64,000 nt of DNA from Gymnodinialimonas sp. 202GB13-11. Lineage in GTDB: Bacteria; Pseudomonadota; Alphaproteobacteria; Rhodobacterales; Rhodobacteraceae. Below the pieces are notes generated by a model that was given only the letters and a program-made list of their open reading frames with translations, ran no database searches and was not told the origin of the DNA. Made by a program: the position numbers and the translations under genes. This document shows positions 17,126 through 29,686 of this stretch, one piece after another. Position 1 is the first letter of the stretch; each line of letters begins with the position of its first letter. The stretch spans positions 3,522,212-3,586,211 of the forward strand of contig NZ_JBFRBH010000001.1 of the NCBI RefSeq assembly GCF_040932485.1. Direction: 5' to 3'.

Positions 17126-17169
17126 TCCGGGGGCGGGGATGAAGGGGAGAAGGGGATCCCGCCCCCGGA
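17126..17169 (-). ncRNA. Intercistronic RNA hairpin between csgA and csgH
   Basis: A perfect 12-bp GC-only-type stem (TCCGGGGGCGGG with CCCGCCCCCGGA) and a 20-nt loop, 11 bases after the csgA stop codon. There is no U-tract. Such a hairpin would stabilise the upstream csgA message and reduce read-through into csgH-csgB, giving an excess of major subunit. Confidence 0.6.
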
Positions 17170-17180
17170 GGTGTCCGGGC

Positions 17181-17615
17181 TTAGTTGCCCTGGATGATCA
17201 GAGCCGTGGACCCGGTGCCCGACTGGGTCACGACGCCGGTGTTGCCCACGCCAGTCTGGATCACAGCGCCGGTGTTGAAGTTGCCGTTCTGGACGACTTC
17301 ACCGTAGTTCAGGGCACCGGACTGCTGGACTGCGCCACCGTTGAAGTTGCCGTTCTGGCCGACAACGCCGGTGTTCAGTGCGCCATCTTGGCCGATGATC
17401 ACGGTGTTGAAGTCACCGTTCGACACGCCAGCGCCAGTGTTGGCCCAACCGGTCTGGTCGATCTGCGTGAAGTTGCAGTTGCCGAACTGCTGTACGCCAG
17501 CGGAGTGATCCCAGCCGAACTGGTTAGCAGCGGCGAAGTTGCAGGCAGATGCGGCACCGGCGGAAACGATCAGTGCGGTTGCGACGGCAGCGGTTTTGAT
17601 GAGTGCGAATTTCAT
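17181..17615 (-). CDS. csgA: Curlin major subunit CsgA
   Basis: A 144-residue secreted functional-amyloid subunit. A signal peptide (residues 1-24, A-S-A) precedes an N-terminal targeting segment with Cys pairs (A-C-N-F, G-N-C-N-F). Then six or more curlin repeats run to the C-terminus with the strict G-x-x-N-x-G-x-x-x-Q-x-G layout (N-G-N-F-N-T-G-A-V-I-Q-T-G). It leads the minus-strand csgA-csgH-csgB set. The start has an AAGGA ribosome-binding site (TTTAAGGACTTAGACAC before ATG). The outer-membrane secretion channel CsgG and its helpers are not in this window. Confidence 0.85.
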   Translation of the reverse strand: MKFALIKTAAVATALIVSAGAASACNFAAANQFGWDHSAGVQQFGNCNFTQIDQTGWANTGAGVSNGDFNTVIIGQDGALNTGVVGQNGNFNGGAVQQSGALNYGEVVQNGNFNTGAVIQTGVGNTGVVTQSGTGSTALIIQGN

Positions 17616-18043
17616 GTGTCTAAGTCCTTAAATAAAGTTTTGGTTCAGGTGTGTGTTTCAGGTTCAGGTGTTATTGGCCCGGTGGGGTGTGTGCCCCGTT
17701 GAGCCGATGACCAGAACTTGGCCCCCAACCGCCCCGTCAGACAATTTCAGCGAAAAGAAAGGTCATAACAGGGGTGTGTTATCGGATGTCATTGAAATAA
17801 GTATCTGAAATTAAATAATAAAAATGAGATCGAGACTTGCGTGACGCTACGTCCAAAAATGCGTCGATAGCACTCTGACAGGGTGATGAAATGGCGATGT
17901 TATTGGGTGTCAGAGCGCGGGGTAAGGTTTCCCCGCATTTTTTGAGCACAGCATGTAAGGGGAAAGATTCGGATAAAGTGACGCTTAAGGTAAGGCTAGC
18001 CTTACCTTAGATGGATGATTCGAATCGCAGTGGGTCTTGGGGT
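17616..18043. promoter_or_regulatory. 428-base curli upstream region
   Basis: No gene is seen. The region holds a direct repeat GGTTCAGGTGT (17642-17652 and 17661-17671), an AT-rich tract at about 17790-17830 and an 8-bp inverted repeat CTCTGACA/TGTCAGAG (17873-17880 and 17908-17915). A perfect 24-bp palindrome sits at 17986-18009. It is the likely control region for the csgA operon; no promoter hexamers could be assigned with confidence. Confidence 0.6.
17986..18009. repeat. Perfect 24-bp palindrome
   Basis: Half-site TAAGGTAAGGCT followed immediately by its exact reverse complement. It lies 34 bases after the DUF2461 stop and about 370 bases before csgA, both on the minus strand. It could be the DUF2461 terminator hairpin (though no U-tract follows on the minus strand) or an operator. 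The core GGTAAGGCTAGCC resembles metal-repressor boxes of the DtxR/MntR type. Confidence 0.7.
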
Positions 18044-18700
18044 TTATCCTGGGAAGGTCTCGTTGAGAATCTTCCAAGTGGGCAGAAGGGGCGGAAGCAT
18101 CGCGTTGAGTGTCTTCAATAGCCCCGAGGTTTGCCAACCATCGGCCAAATCAGTGCTGAGCGCGAACGCCTTTCGCTTGAGCAGGTCCGCATGGGGATGG
18201 TCCTGGTCGAACGGTTTGGGCACGCGCTTGAGTGGATCGGGGCCCCAATCGGAGAGGGACGCGCCAGACCCTTCCATGGCGTCCGTCAAATCGTCGCCCC
18301 GCCGGTCGACCATGTTGCGGTAGGCAGTGAGGCTATCTTTCTCCAGATGCATGACGCCCATGCCGAGGAGCAGGTAGTCGGGGGAGGCACCGAAGAACCA
18401 TGATGCCGTTGGGGCCTGCGACGGCTGCGACCAGAGCAGGTGCAGGTGGGTGTTGTAGGGCGTCTTGTCTTTGGAGAAGCGCACATCACGGTGGATGCGG
18501 AACACCTTGGGCTTGTGCGCTTTGCCAGTGTGCTTAGCGAGGTCTTCTGCGAAGAGATCGGCGAGGAGTTCAGCGGGCTTCTTGATCTCCGCGTTGTAGG
18601 TGGCCTTGTGAGCCTCGTAGAATTCCTTGGTGTTGTTAGCGCGCAGGTCGGTGAAGAACCCGTTGGCGCGGATGATCATCTCGGCGAAACCGTCGGACAT
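18044..18700 (-). CDS. DUF2461 family protein
   Basis: A 218-residue cytoplasmic protein of the DUF2461/TIGR02453 family. Hallmarks are F-x-x-L-x-x-N-N-x-x-E-F-Y-E-A-H-K near residue 18, then R-I-H-R-D-V-R-F-S-K-D-K-T-P-Y-N-T-H near residue 68, and the C-terminal L-K-R-x-F region. The length is the family norm. No enzyme activity is established. It is a single gene, ending near the 24-bp palindrome. Confidence 0.85.
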   Translation of the reverse strand: MSDGFAEMIIRANGFFTDLRANNTKEFYEAHKATYNAEIKKPAELLADLFAEDLAKHTGKAHKPKVFRIHRDVRFSKDKTPYNTHLHLLWSQPSQAPTASWFFGASPDYLLLGMGVMHLEKDSLTAYRNMVDRRGDDLTDAMEGSGASLSDWGPDPLKRVPKPFDQDHPHADLLKRKAFALSTDLADGWQTSGLLKTLNAMLPPLLPTWKILNETFPG

Positions 18701-18751
18701 GGGGGCCTCTGTTCTGTGTTCATGCGAGATATCGGCCGGTCTTGACCCATG

Positions 18752-22377
<3,626 letters not shown>

Positions 22378-22381
<4 letters not shown>

Positions 22382-23475
22382 GCTACCGTCACGGCGCTTT
22401 CGCCGTCCTGTTCGGTCACTTCGAAGTGTTGCGCGCGGTCACCCAATTCCGTGAACAGTTCCGGCCCGGTGCCGGTCATCCAGGCCTGCGCCTCCAGCGC
22501 GCAGATCTCATCAAAGAGCGCGGCGCGGCGGCCCGCATCGAGATGAGCGGCGACCTCGTCCAACAAGACAAGCGGCGCGGTTCCGGTTTCGGCCTTGAGG
22601 GCGCGCGCATTGGCGAGGATGAGAGAAATCAGCAGCGCTTTCTGTTCGCCGGTGGAGCATTGCTTTGCTGGCACATTCTTGTCGCGGTAGATCGCGCCCA
22701 TATCAGCGCGATGGGGCCCGACAAGCGTACGCCCGGCGGCGATGTCGCGGGCGCGACTGTCAGCGAAGGCGGCTTCGAAATCCGTCGCCGTCTGGCAGTG
22801 GGTGTCGACCACGATGCTCAGGTCTGCGGCTGGGAAGGCCGTCGCAGCGCCGTCCTGCGCGGCGGCGATCCGGCGGAGCGCGTCTTCACGGCCCGCAACG
22901 ATCCGAACGCCCGCCTCGGCCATCTGAGCCTCCAGCGCACGATACCAGGCAGGATCGCGGACATCGTCTTTCAGCAATCGGTTCCGCTCACGCATTGCCT
23001 TTTCGTAGGTCAGCACCGCCTCGGCGTGGTCGGGCAGGAAGCTCAACGTGATGCGGTCCAAAAACCGCCTGCGCCCATCTGCGCCTTCCATCCACAGGCG
23101 ATCCTGCGAGGGGACCAGCCAGACGATGCGCAAGAGCTTTGCCAAGGCGACTTGTGGTGCGGACTTGCCGTCGATCTGCGTGATGCGCGCCTGCGAAGGT
23201 TCGGCGGTCAGCGCAATTTCGTGGCCGATGCCGGGGCCTTCGATCTCGGCACTGACTTTCCAGCCGATCGCTTCGGGCCGTCGGATAATATCGTCCGCCG
23301 ACGCACGCCTGAGCCCGCGCCCAGGGCTGAGCAGGGATACGGCTTCCATCAGGTTGGTCTTACCGGCGCCATTGGGGCCGAACAGGGCAACCGGGCGGCC
23401 ATCCAGGGAAAGCCGCGCGCGCCGATGCGAGCGGAAGTGGGACAGCGACAATGATGCGACGAACACCTTGCTCAT
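22378..23475 (-). CDS. recF: DNA replication/repair protein RecF
   Basis: An SMC-like ATPase of 365 residues that loads RecA on single-stranded gaps. Walker A is F-G-P-N-G-A-G-K-T-N near residue 33. The ABC signature region is C-S-T-G-E-Q-K-A-L-L, followed by Walker B L-V-L-L-D-E-V-A-A-H-L-D. The coiled-coil arm is short, as expected of RecF. It sits between dnaN and DUF1697 on the minus strand. Confidence 0.96.
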
Positions 23476-23530
23476 CGCGCGCCCCTTTCATCTTGCCAGA
23501 AAAACTCCCGCCGGAGGCATCCGTCCGGTG

Positions 23531-24649
23531 TCACACGCGCATCGGCATGACGACGTAGATTGCACTTTCGTCGTTGCCTTCGCGCATCAGCGTGGGCTCG
23601 GCGGGGGAAGAGAACATGAAGACGGCGTTCTCACGGTCCACCTGGCTGGCGATTTCCAGCAGGTATTTCGCATTGAAGCCGATCTCCAGCTTTTCGTCGC
23701 CATAGGCCACGGCCAGCTCTTCTTCCGCATTGCCCGCATCGGGCGCGTTGACCGACAGGACCAAACGATCTTCGTCCAGCGCCATCTTCACGGCGCGGGA
23801 GCGTTCAGATGACACGGTCGCGACGCGGTCCACGGCTTTGGCGAAATCGCCTGCGTCGACTTCCATCCGGCGGGTGTTCCCCATCGGGATCACGCGGGTG
23901 TAGTCGGGGAAGGTGCCGTCAATGACCTTGGAGGTCAGGGTGATGTCTGGCGTGGCGAAGCGGATCTTGGTCTCGGACACCGACACAGCGATTTGGGTGT
24001 CGTCATCATCCAGCAGCTTGCGCAGCTCGCCCACTGTTTTGCGGGGTACAATCACGCCCGGCATTTCGGCGGCGCCATCGGGCAGGTCTGTGTCGATGCG
24101 AGCAAGGCGGTGGCCATCGGTCGCCACGGCGCGCAGGGCTTTGCCGGCTTCGCCGTCCGCGATGTGGAAGTAGACGCCGTTCAGGTAATAGCGCGTCTCT
24201 TCGGTGGAGATCGCGAATTTCGATTTGTCGAACAGGCGGCGAAGGATCGGCGCGGTGGACGAGAAGTTCGCGGCGTATTCCGTGGAAGCCATAACCGGGA
24301 AGTCTTCGCGGGGCAGTGTGGCCAGCTGGAAGGAGGAGCGGCCCGCTTCGATTGTTAGGCGACCGGCGGCGCTGTCTTCGGTCAGGCTCACCAACGCCCC
24401 ATCAGGCAGTTTGCGGACAATCTCGTGGAACGTCACCGCGGAGACCGTCGTGGCACCAGCGCGCTCGACTTGGGCGGGGGCCTTGTCGACCACCTCGATA
24501 TCCAGGTCCGTGGCCCGGAAGGAAACGCTGTCGCCCTCGGCCTCGATCAGCACATTGGCGAGGATCGGAATAGTGTTCCGACGCTCCACAACCGATTGTG
24601 CCTGAGAGACCGCACGCAGAAGAGTGGCGCGTTCGATGGAAAGCTTCAT
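23531..24649 (-). CDS. dnaN: DNA polymerase III beta clamp
   Basis: The sliding clamp of the replicative polymerase, 372 residues, made of three repeated clamp domains. The N-terminus M-K-L-S-I-E-R-A-T-L-L and the C-terminus V-V-M-P-M-R-V, which forms part of the binding pocket for client peptides, are characteristic. It lies 113 bases after dnaA on the same strand, and the gap could hold its own promoter. No sign of truncation. Confidence 0.98.
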   Translation of the reverse strand: MKLSIERATLLRAVSQAQSVVERRNTIPILANVLIEAEGDSVSFRATDLDIEVVDKAPAQVERAGATTVSAVTFHEIVRKLPDGALVSLTEDSAAGRLTIEAGRSSFQLATLPREDFPVMASTEYAANFSSTAPILRRLFDKSKFAISTEETRYYLNGVYFHIADGEAGKALRAVATDGHRLARIDTDLPDGAAEMPGVIVPRKTVGELRKLLDDDDTQIAVSVSETKIRFATPDITLTSKVIDGTFPDYTRVIPMGNTRRMEVDAGDFAKAVDRVATVSSERSRAVKMALDEDRLVLSVNAPDAGNAEEELAVAYGDEKLEIGFNAKYLLEIASQVDRENAVFMFSSPAEPTLMREGNDESAIYVVMPMRV

Positions 24650-24762
24650 GTCCCTGGCTCCGACAGATGGCGGGGCCGCGAGACTGGCCCGGACCCCGTT
24701 CTATGGCAAGTTGTTTATGCAGGTTTGGGCGGGGGCGGACCGGTGGTCAACCCCCTGACGGC

Positions 24763-26208
24763 TTATGCTTCAAGCATACGACGCAGAAGTTCCGCATCTT
24801 CGGCGATCTGGCTGTCGATCTGCATCAGCTCTTCGATCTTGCGCACACCGTAAAGGATTGTGGTGTGATCGCGGCCGCCGAACTTTTTGCCAATCTCAGG
24901 CAGGGAGCGGGTCGTCAGCTTCTTACAGAGGTACATCGCCATCTGCCGGGGACGCGCGATGGCGCGTTGGCGGTTCTGACTGATGATGTCGACTTGACGG
25001 ATTTTGTAGTAGTCGCAGGTCTTCTTGAGGATCTCGTCCATCGTGACCTTACGGTCGGAGGCGCGGAGAATGTCGGCGAGGTTGTCGCGGGCGAAATCCT
25101 CGGTCACTTCGCGGCGGACAAGATCACCGGTGGCGTAAAGGCGGTTCAGCGCGCCTTCCAGCTCACGAATGTTAGATGCGATCTTGCGGGCGAGGAATTC
25201 GAGCACGCCGTCGGCGAACTGAACATGCGGATACTTCTGGCTGAGGATGGCCGCCTTGTGCTGAAGCACGGAGAGGCGAAGCTCATAGTCCGTCGGGTGG
25301 ATGTCCACGACGAGGCCGCTTTGCAAGCGCGAGGCGATGCGGCTATCGAGTTCTTCCATGTCCACGGGCGCTCGGTCGCCGGAGATGACGATCTGCTTGC
25401 CCATCTCGACCAACGCATTGAATGTGTGGAAGAATTCCTGCTGGGTTGAAGTCTTGCCAGCGATGAACTGGACGTCATCGACCATCAGAACATCGACATT
25501 GCGGAAGGTTTCCTTGAAGTCGAACGTGTTCTGTTCACGCAGCGCGCGGACGAAAAGATGCATGAATTGCTCGGCCGAGAGGTAAAGGACCTGTGCATCG
25601 GGGAAGCGTTCCTGCAAATCCCAGGCGATGGCGTGCATCAGGTGCGTTTTACCAAGTCCCACGCCACCATAGAGGAACAGCGGATTGAAGGTTACGTCGA
25701 GCGTCTCGGCGACACGGCGGGCGGCGGCATGAGCCAACTCGTTAGGCTTGCCGACGACGAAATTGGCGAACGTCAGGGCAGGGTTGAGTTTGGTGCCGGG
25801 CAGATCAGTGGAGCGCGCTGCGACGGGCTGGGGCCGTGGGGCTGGCGCGGGCTGCGGAGCAGGCGCTGATGGCGCGGGGGCTGGAGCCGAGACAGCCATT
25901 TCCAGTTCCGGCGCCGGGGCTGCCTGTTGCGGAGCGGGTGCATTGGCGGCTGCGGTCGCAGGCTTGCGCGCACCGACGGCGAATTCAACACGATCTGCAC
26001 TCACGCCATGCGATGCCAGATGACGTAGGATCAGGTCGCCGAAATTGTTCGAAACCCAAGAGCCAATGAAGCTGGTCGGTACGTGGAAGTGCGCCGTACG
26101 CTCATCCACGCGGTCGAAGGAAATCGGCTCGATCCAGGCTGAAAAGTTGTTCTTGCCGACAACTTGCAACAATTCCTGACGTACCTGGCCCCATGTTTCG
26201 TTTGTCAT
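24763..26208 (-). CDS. dnaA: Chromosomal replication initiator DnaA
   Basis: The AAA+ initiator that melts oriC; 481 residues. Domain I (residues 1-85, W-G-Q-V-R-Q-E-L) is joined by a long Ala/Pro-rich linker (about residues 90-140) to the ATPase domain. Walker A is G-G-V-G-L-G-K-T-H-L and Walker B is V-L-M-V-D-D-V-Q-F. Domain IV ends with the DNA-binding motif G-G-R-D-H-T-T-I-L-Y-G. The ATG at 26208 is chosen because family members begin M-T-N-E-T-W; the upstream frame is Arg-rich and unlikely to be translated. It heads the dnaA-dnaN-recF cluster. Confidence 0.97.
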   Translation of the reverse strand: MTNETWGQVRQELLQVVGKNNFSAWIEPISFDRVDERTAHFHVPTSFIGSWVSNNFGDLILRHLASHGVSADRVEFAVGARKPATAAANAPAPQQAAPAPELEMAVSAPAPAPSAPAPQPAPAPRPQPVAARSTDLPGTKLNPALTFANFVVGKPNELAHAAARRVAETLDVTFNPLFLYGGVGLGKTHLMHAIAWDLQERFPDAQVLYLSAEQFMHLFVRALREQNTFDFKETFRNVDVLMVDDVQFIAGKTSTQQEFFHTFNALVEMGKQIVISGDRAPVDMEELDSRIASRLQSGLVVDIHPTDYELRLSVLQHKAAILSQKYPHVQFADGVLEFLARKIASNIRELEGALNRLYATGDLVRREVTEDFARDNLADILRASDRKVTMDEILKKTCDYYKIRQVDIISQNRQRAIARPRQMAMYLCKKLTTRSLPEIGKKFGGRDHTTILYGVRKIEELMQIDSQIAEDAELLRRMLEA

Positions 26209-26260
26209 TCCCTCGTCCAGTCCTTTTTGTCTCGCCCGGGCGTCTGGCCGCGCCCGGTGC

Positions 26261-26269
26261 ATATCCACA
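26261..26269 (+). promoter_or_regulatory. DnaA-box-like 9-mer
   Basis: ATATCCACA differs from the consensus TTATCCACA at the first position only. It lies 53 bases upstream of the dnaA start, where a DnaA box could mediate autoregulation. Confidence 0.35.
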
Positions 26270-26684
26270 TTCTGCCTGCGAGACGCCCGCTTCGCGCACA
26301 AACAGCACCGCCGTCCGTTGGGTGACCAACGGCTACGGGTGTCGTTCGCGCTGTGCGTGCACGTGGGAGGATGTTCACGACGCAGCCGACAAACACGGGC
26401 ATACCCCCTGACGGGTTACAACGTGTTTCCCTACACTCCCATTCCAAAGCGCCGACTCTGTCCAGTCGGGATGGGCCGAATGCTGTCCGTCATTCAGCCT
26501 GTCTTAGCTTCGAACCGAGGCGTTGCGCCCCTCATCCGCCCCCCAAGGCGTCTGACTCGCCTGAGGACCGTATCGGGAGTCGCGCGAACCTCGCAACACC
26601 TCTTCGCGCTTGACTCTGCACCTTTCGAAAATCGAATCTCTCGGGCACGATTAGACCCTTGTCTGCGCTACAAAAATAGAAATG

Positions 26685-26712
26685 AAAAAAGGCGCCCCGG
26701 TGACGGAGCGCC
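26685..26712 (-). terminator. Rho-independent terminator of rpsT
   Basis: Read on the minus strand: GGCGCTCC, a short GTCAC-type loop, GGGGCGCC, then TTTTTT. It begins 28 bases after the rpsT stop codon. Confidence 0.88.
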
Positions 26713-26739
26713 TTCAAAATAAGGGCTATATGTGGGCGA

Positions 26740-27006
26740 TTACGCGCCCATCGCCTTCACACGTGACGCGAGACGCGACATTTTCCGCGCTGCGGTGTTC
26801 TTGTGCAACACACCCTTGGTGACGCCGCGCATCAGTTCGGGCTGGGCGGTTTTCAGCGCTTCAGCCGCTGCCGCCTGATCGCCGGAGGCGATAGCTTCCT
26901 CAACTTTGCGGAGGTGCGTGCGGATGCGCGAACGGCGGGCTTTGTTTACGGCAAAACGACGCTCGTTCTGGCGGGCGCGTTTCTTTGCCTGGGGCGAATT
27001 TGCCAT
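26740..27006 (-). CDS. rpsT: 30S ribosomal protein S20
   Basis: A primary 16S rRNA-binding protein of 88 residues, strongly basic and helical. The N-terminus [15 protein letters not shown] is diagnostic, followed by [11 protein letters not shown] and the C-terminal [12 protein letters not shown]. The length equals the family norm. It has its own terminator and lies upstream of dnaA in the same orientation, the usual arrangement in alphaproteobacteria. Confidence 0.97.
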   Translation of the reverse strand: MANSPQAKKRARQNERRFAVNKARRSRIRTHLRKVEEAIASGDQAAAAEALKTAQPELMRGVTKGVLHKNTAARKMSRLASRVKAMGA

Positions 27007-27156
27007 GATGTGTGATCCTTCATCGGAACGGTTGCAACGGTTTACGCGCGGGAGAGTCCCGACCCCGGGTTTACTACCGGGCGAATCTGGCCGAAGCGGG
27101 CCTCACACGCATGTGTGGCGCGGCGTTTAAGGGAAACCGCGCAGTCTGCCAAGCCC

Positions 27157-27933
27157 TTACTTGTCGCGGAATTGCGGTTCGCGCTTTTCAATGAAGGCTG
27201 ACATGCCTTCGGACTGGTCTTCGGTCGCGAAAAGCGAATGGAACATGCGGCGTTCAAACAGCAGACCTTCGGATAGGCTGAGTTCTTCAGCGCGGTTCAC
27301 GGCTTCCTTCGCGGCCATGGTAGAGATCGCAGACTTTTCGGCAATCTTGGTCGCCGCCGCCATGACCTCTTCCATCAGCTTCTTGGCGGGCACCACACGG
27401 CTGACTAACCCTGAACGCTCCGCCTCTTCTGCAGCCATGAAGCGACCGGTCAGGTGCATATCCATCGACTTGGATTTGCCCACCAGACGGGTCAGTCGCT
27501 GCGTGCCGCCCATCCCGGCAATGACGCCAAGGTTGATTTCGGGCTGCCCGAACTTGGCGGTCTCCGCCGCGATGATGAAGTCGCAAGCCATCGCCAGTTC
27601 GCATCCGCCACCCAAGGCATACCCTGCTACGGCCGCGATGATCGGCTTGCGGATACGCTCGATATTGTCAGCCGCATCGGCAAAGAGGTTTTCGTACACC
27701 ACGTCCGTGTAGGACTTTTCAGCCATCTCGGTGATGTCGGCCCCTGCTGCAAACGCTTTGTCCGAGCCTGTGATGACGATGCAGCGCACCTTGTCGTTTT
27801 CGTCGGCTTTCGCCAACGCCCTGCCCAGTTCCTCCAGCAGCTGCGTGTTCAGCGCATTGAGGGCATCGGGGCGGTTCAATTTGATGAGGCAGATATGATC
27901 TTCGACGTCGACGATCAGGGTCTCATAGGCCAT
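27157..27933 (-). CDS. Enoyl-CoA hydratase
   Basis: A crotonase-fold enzyme of 258 residues that hydrates trans-2-enoyl-CoA in fatty-acid beta-oxidation. The oxyanion-hole motifs are A-A-G-A-D-I near residue 62 and G-G-G-C-E-L-A near residue 108. Both catalytic glutamates are present (E in G-C-E-L-A-M-A-C-D and E in [11 protein letters not shown]). The close match to short-chain (FadB1-type) hydratases supports a role with short acyl-CoAs. It lies between rpsT and mutM on the same strand. Confidence 0.92.
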   Translation of the reverse strand: MAYETLIVDVEDHICLIKLNRPDALNALNTQLLEELGRALAKADENDKVRCIVITGSDKAFAAGADITEMAEKSYTDVVYENLFADAADNIERIRKPIIAAVAGYALGGGCELAMACDFIIAAETAKFGQPEINLGVIAGMGGTQRLTRLVGKSKSMDMHLTGRFMAAEEAERSGLVSRVVPAKKLMEEVMAAATKIAEKSAISTMAAKEAVNRAEELSLSEGLLFERRMFHSLFATEDQSEGMSAFIEKREPQFRDK

Positions 27934-27997
27934 GGATTGGTGCTCGGGCGCTGTTGAAACGAGCCTTGAGGCTTAGCACCAGTGGCGGTGGGTTCAA

Positions 27998-28849
27998 CTA
28001 CCTTTGACAGGCCGAGCAGTAGAAACTGGACCGCCCCGATTGCACCTTGCGTTTGATTTTCTCTTGGCAATCCGGGGTTTGGCAGGGTTCACCTTCGCGT
28101 CCATAGACGAAAAAGGTGTGTTGAAAATATCCCAGTTCGCCATTTGCTTGTCGATGATCCCGCAGGGAAGACCCACCGGCTTCGATAGCTTCTGCCAATA
28201 CATCGCGGATGATCGGCACCAATCCGGCGACTCGGGGCGCAGAGATGCGGCCAGCGTGTCGGAGCGGAGAAATGCCAGCCCGGTAGAGCGCCTCACACAC
28301 GTAGATATTGCCAAGCCCCGCGACGATGCGTTGGTCGAGCAGCACGGATTTGACCGGTGATCGTTTGCCGCTGAGTGCGGTGATCAGATGTGCCTCGTTG
28401 AAGGCGTTGCCAAGCGGTTCCGGGCCGAGATCACGGATCAGCCAGTGATCGCTATGCTTTGCTGTGTCCATCAGGTCCATCGCGCCGAAACGACGTGCAT
28501 CGTTGAACGTGATCCGCGCGCCTGCGTCGGTGTCGAGCACAACATGATCGTGCTTCTCTGGCGTGGGGTGATCATGGTGAAATTGGCCAAGCGGATCGCC
28601 TGACACTGTCATGCGGCCCGACATACCCAGATGGATCAAAAGCGTCTCGCCCGTATCGAGGTCGGCAAGGATATATTTCGACCTGCGGCGGAGCGCTGTG
28701 ACGGTTGCACCGGTCAGCCGTTCTGCCATGCGATCGGGAAAAGGCCAGCGCAAATCGGGGCGGTTCACCGCAGCGTTCGCAATGCGCGCGCCTTCAAGTG
28801 CGGGCAAAAGGCCGCGACGCACTGTCTCTACCTCTGGAAGTTCGGGCAA
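27998..28849 (-). CDS. mutM: Formamidopyrimidine-DNA glycosylase MutM (TTG start)
   Basis: A base-excision repair glycosylase/AP lyase of 283 residues that removes 8-oxoguanine and formamidopyrimidines. The mature enzyme needs Pro2 as nucleophile. Here the only start giving P2-E-L-P-E-V-E-T-V is a TTG at 28849, preceded by AAGGA 8 bases upstream; the longer ATG/GTG-like frame upstream would bury Pro2 and kill activity. The H-L-G-M-S-G-R motif, N-I-Y-V-C-E-A helix and C-terminal zinc finger (C-x4-C...C-S-A-C-Q-R) are intact. It is divergent from ubiE, with 90 bases between. Confidence 0.93.
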   Translation of the reverse strand: MPELPEVETVRRGLLPALEGARIANAAVNRPDLRWPFPDRMAERLTGATVTALRRRSKYILADLDTGETLLIHLGMSGRMTVSGDPLGQFHHDHPTPEKHDHVVLDTDAGARITFNDARRFGAMDLMDTAKHSDHWLIRDLGPEPLGNAFNEAHLITALSGKRSPVKSVLLDQRIVAGLGNIYVCEALYRAGISPLRHAGRISAPRVAGLVPIIRDVLAEAIEAGGSSLRDHRQANGELGYFQHTFFVYGREGEPCQTPDCQEKIKRKVQSGRSSFYCSACQR

Positions 28850-28939
28850 ATCGGGCTTTCCTTGTGTGGCATCAGGGTGCGTTGCAGCGCCCCAACAGGC
28901 CCCTATAAGAAGGGGTGCTAAGGCAAAAGGACAAGACCC

Positions 28940-29686
28940 ATGGCGGATGACAATCGGACCCACTTTGGCTTTCAGGATGTGGCCGAAGATCAGAAGGCCG
29001 GGATGGTCCATGGAGTCTTCACCAATGTGGCCTCGAAATACGACGTTATGAACGATGTGATGAGCGTCGGCATCCACCGCATCTGGAAGGATGCGATGAT
29101 GGATTGGCTCGCGCCGCGCGATGGTCAGAAGCTGTTGGATGTAGCGGGCGGCACGGGCGATATCTCATTCCGGTTCCTCAAACGTGCGCCGGGCGCACAT
29201 GCGACCGTCTTCGATATGACCCAGAGCATGCTGGATGAGGGTGAAAAACGCGCCGAGGCTGAGGCGATGGCAGACAAGCTGGATTGGGTCTGCGGCGATG
29301 CGATGGCCTTGCCCTTCGCGGACAACAGCTTTGACGTCTACACGATCAGCTTCGGTATTCGGAACGTGGTTCGGATCAATGAAGCGCTTGCCGAGGCGTA
29401 CCGCGTGCTGCGTCCTGGGGGTCGCCTGATGGTGCTGGAGTTTTCGCAGCTGCCCAATGAAGGAATGCAGAAGCTCTATGATCTTTATTCCTTCAACGTG
29501 ATCCCACGCATGGGGCAAGTGATCGCCGGGGATCGCGACTCGTATCAATACCTGGTCGAATCGATCCGCAAGTTCCCGGATCAAGAGACCTTTGCCGGCA
29601 TGATAGGGGATGCCGGGTTCGAGCAGGTGAAGTATCGCAACCTGTCGATGGGCATTGCGGCGTTGCATTCGGGGTGGAAACTCTAG
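28940..29686 (+). CDS. ubiE: Ubiquinone/menaquinone biosynthesis C-methyltransferase UbiE
   Basis: A SAM-dependent enzyme of 248 residues that methylates the quinone ring in ubiquinone synthesis. The N-terminus contains F-G-F-Q-D-V and Y-D-V-M-N-D-V-M-S-x-G-I-H-R-I-W-K. The SAM motif is [13 protein letters not shown], and the family signature F-G-I-R-N-V follows at about residue 137. The stop TAG abuts the GTG start of ubiB, so the two form one operon. Confidence 0.96.
   Translation: MADDNRTHFGFQDVAEDQKAGMVHGVFTNVASKYDVMNDVMSVGIHRIWKDAMMDWLAPRDGQKLLDVAGGTGDISFRFLKRAPGAHATVFDMTQSMLDEGEKRAEAEAMADKLDWVCGDAMALPFADNSFDVYTISFGIRNVVRINEALAEAYRVLRPGGRLMVLEFSQLPNEGMQKLYDLYSFNVIPRMGQVIAGDRDSYQYLVESIRKFPDQETFAGMIGDAGFEQVKYRNLSMGIAALHSGWKL

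Larger units (their letters stand above)
26209..26739. other. 531-base region between dnaA and rpsT
   Basis: No gene is supported; the open frames here are short and lack coding character. The region contains the dnaA promoter zone, one DnaA-box-like site (26261-26269) and the rpsT terminator (26685-26712). A single weak box and the lack of an AT-rich unwinding element mean oriC is not shown to lie here. Confidence 0.6.

Noticed and set aside
26209-26739. Chromosomal origin oriC at the dnaA-rpsT gap
   Set aside because: Only one imperfect DnaA box and no AT-rich unwinding region were seen; Rhodobacteraceae origins are not reliably at this place.
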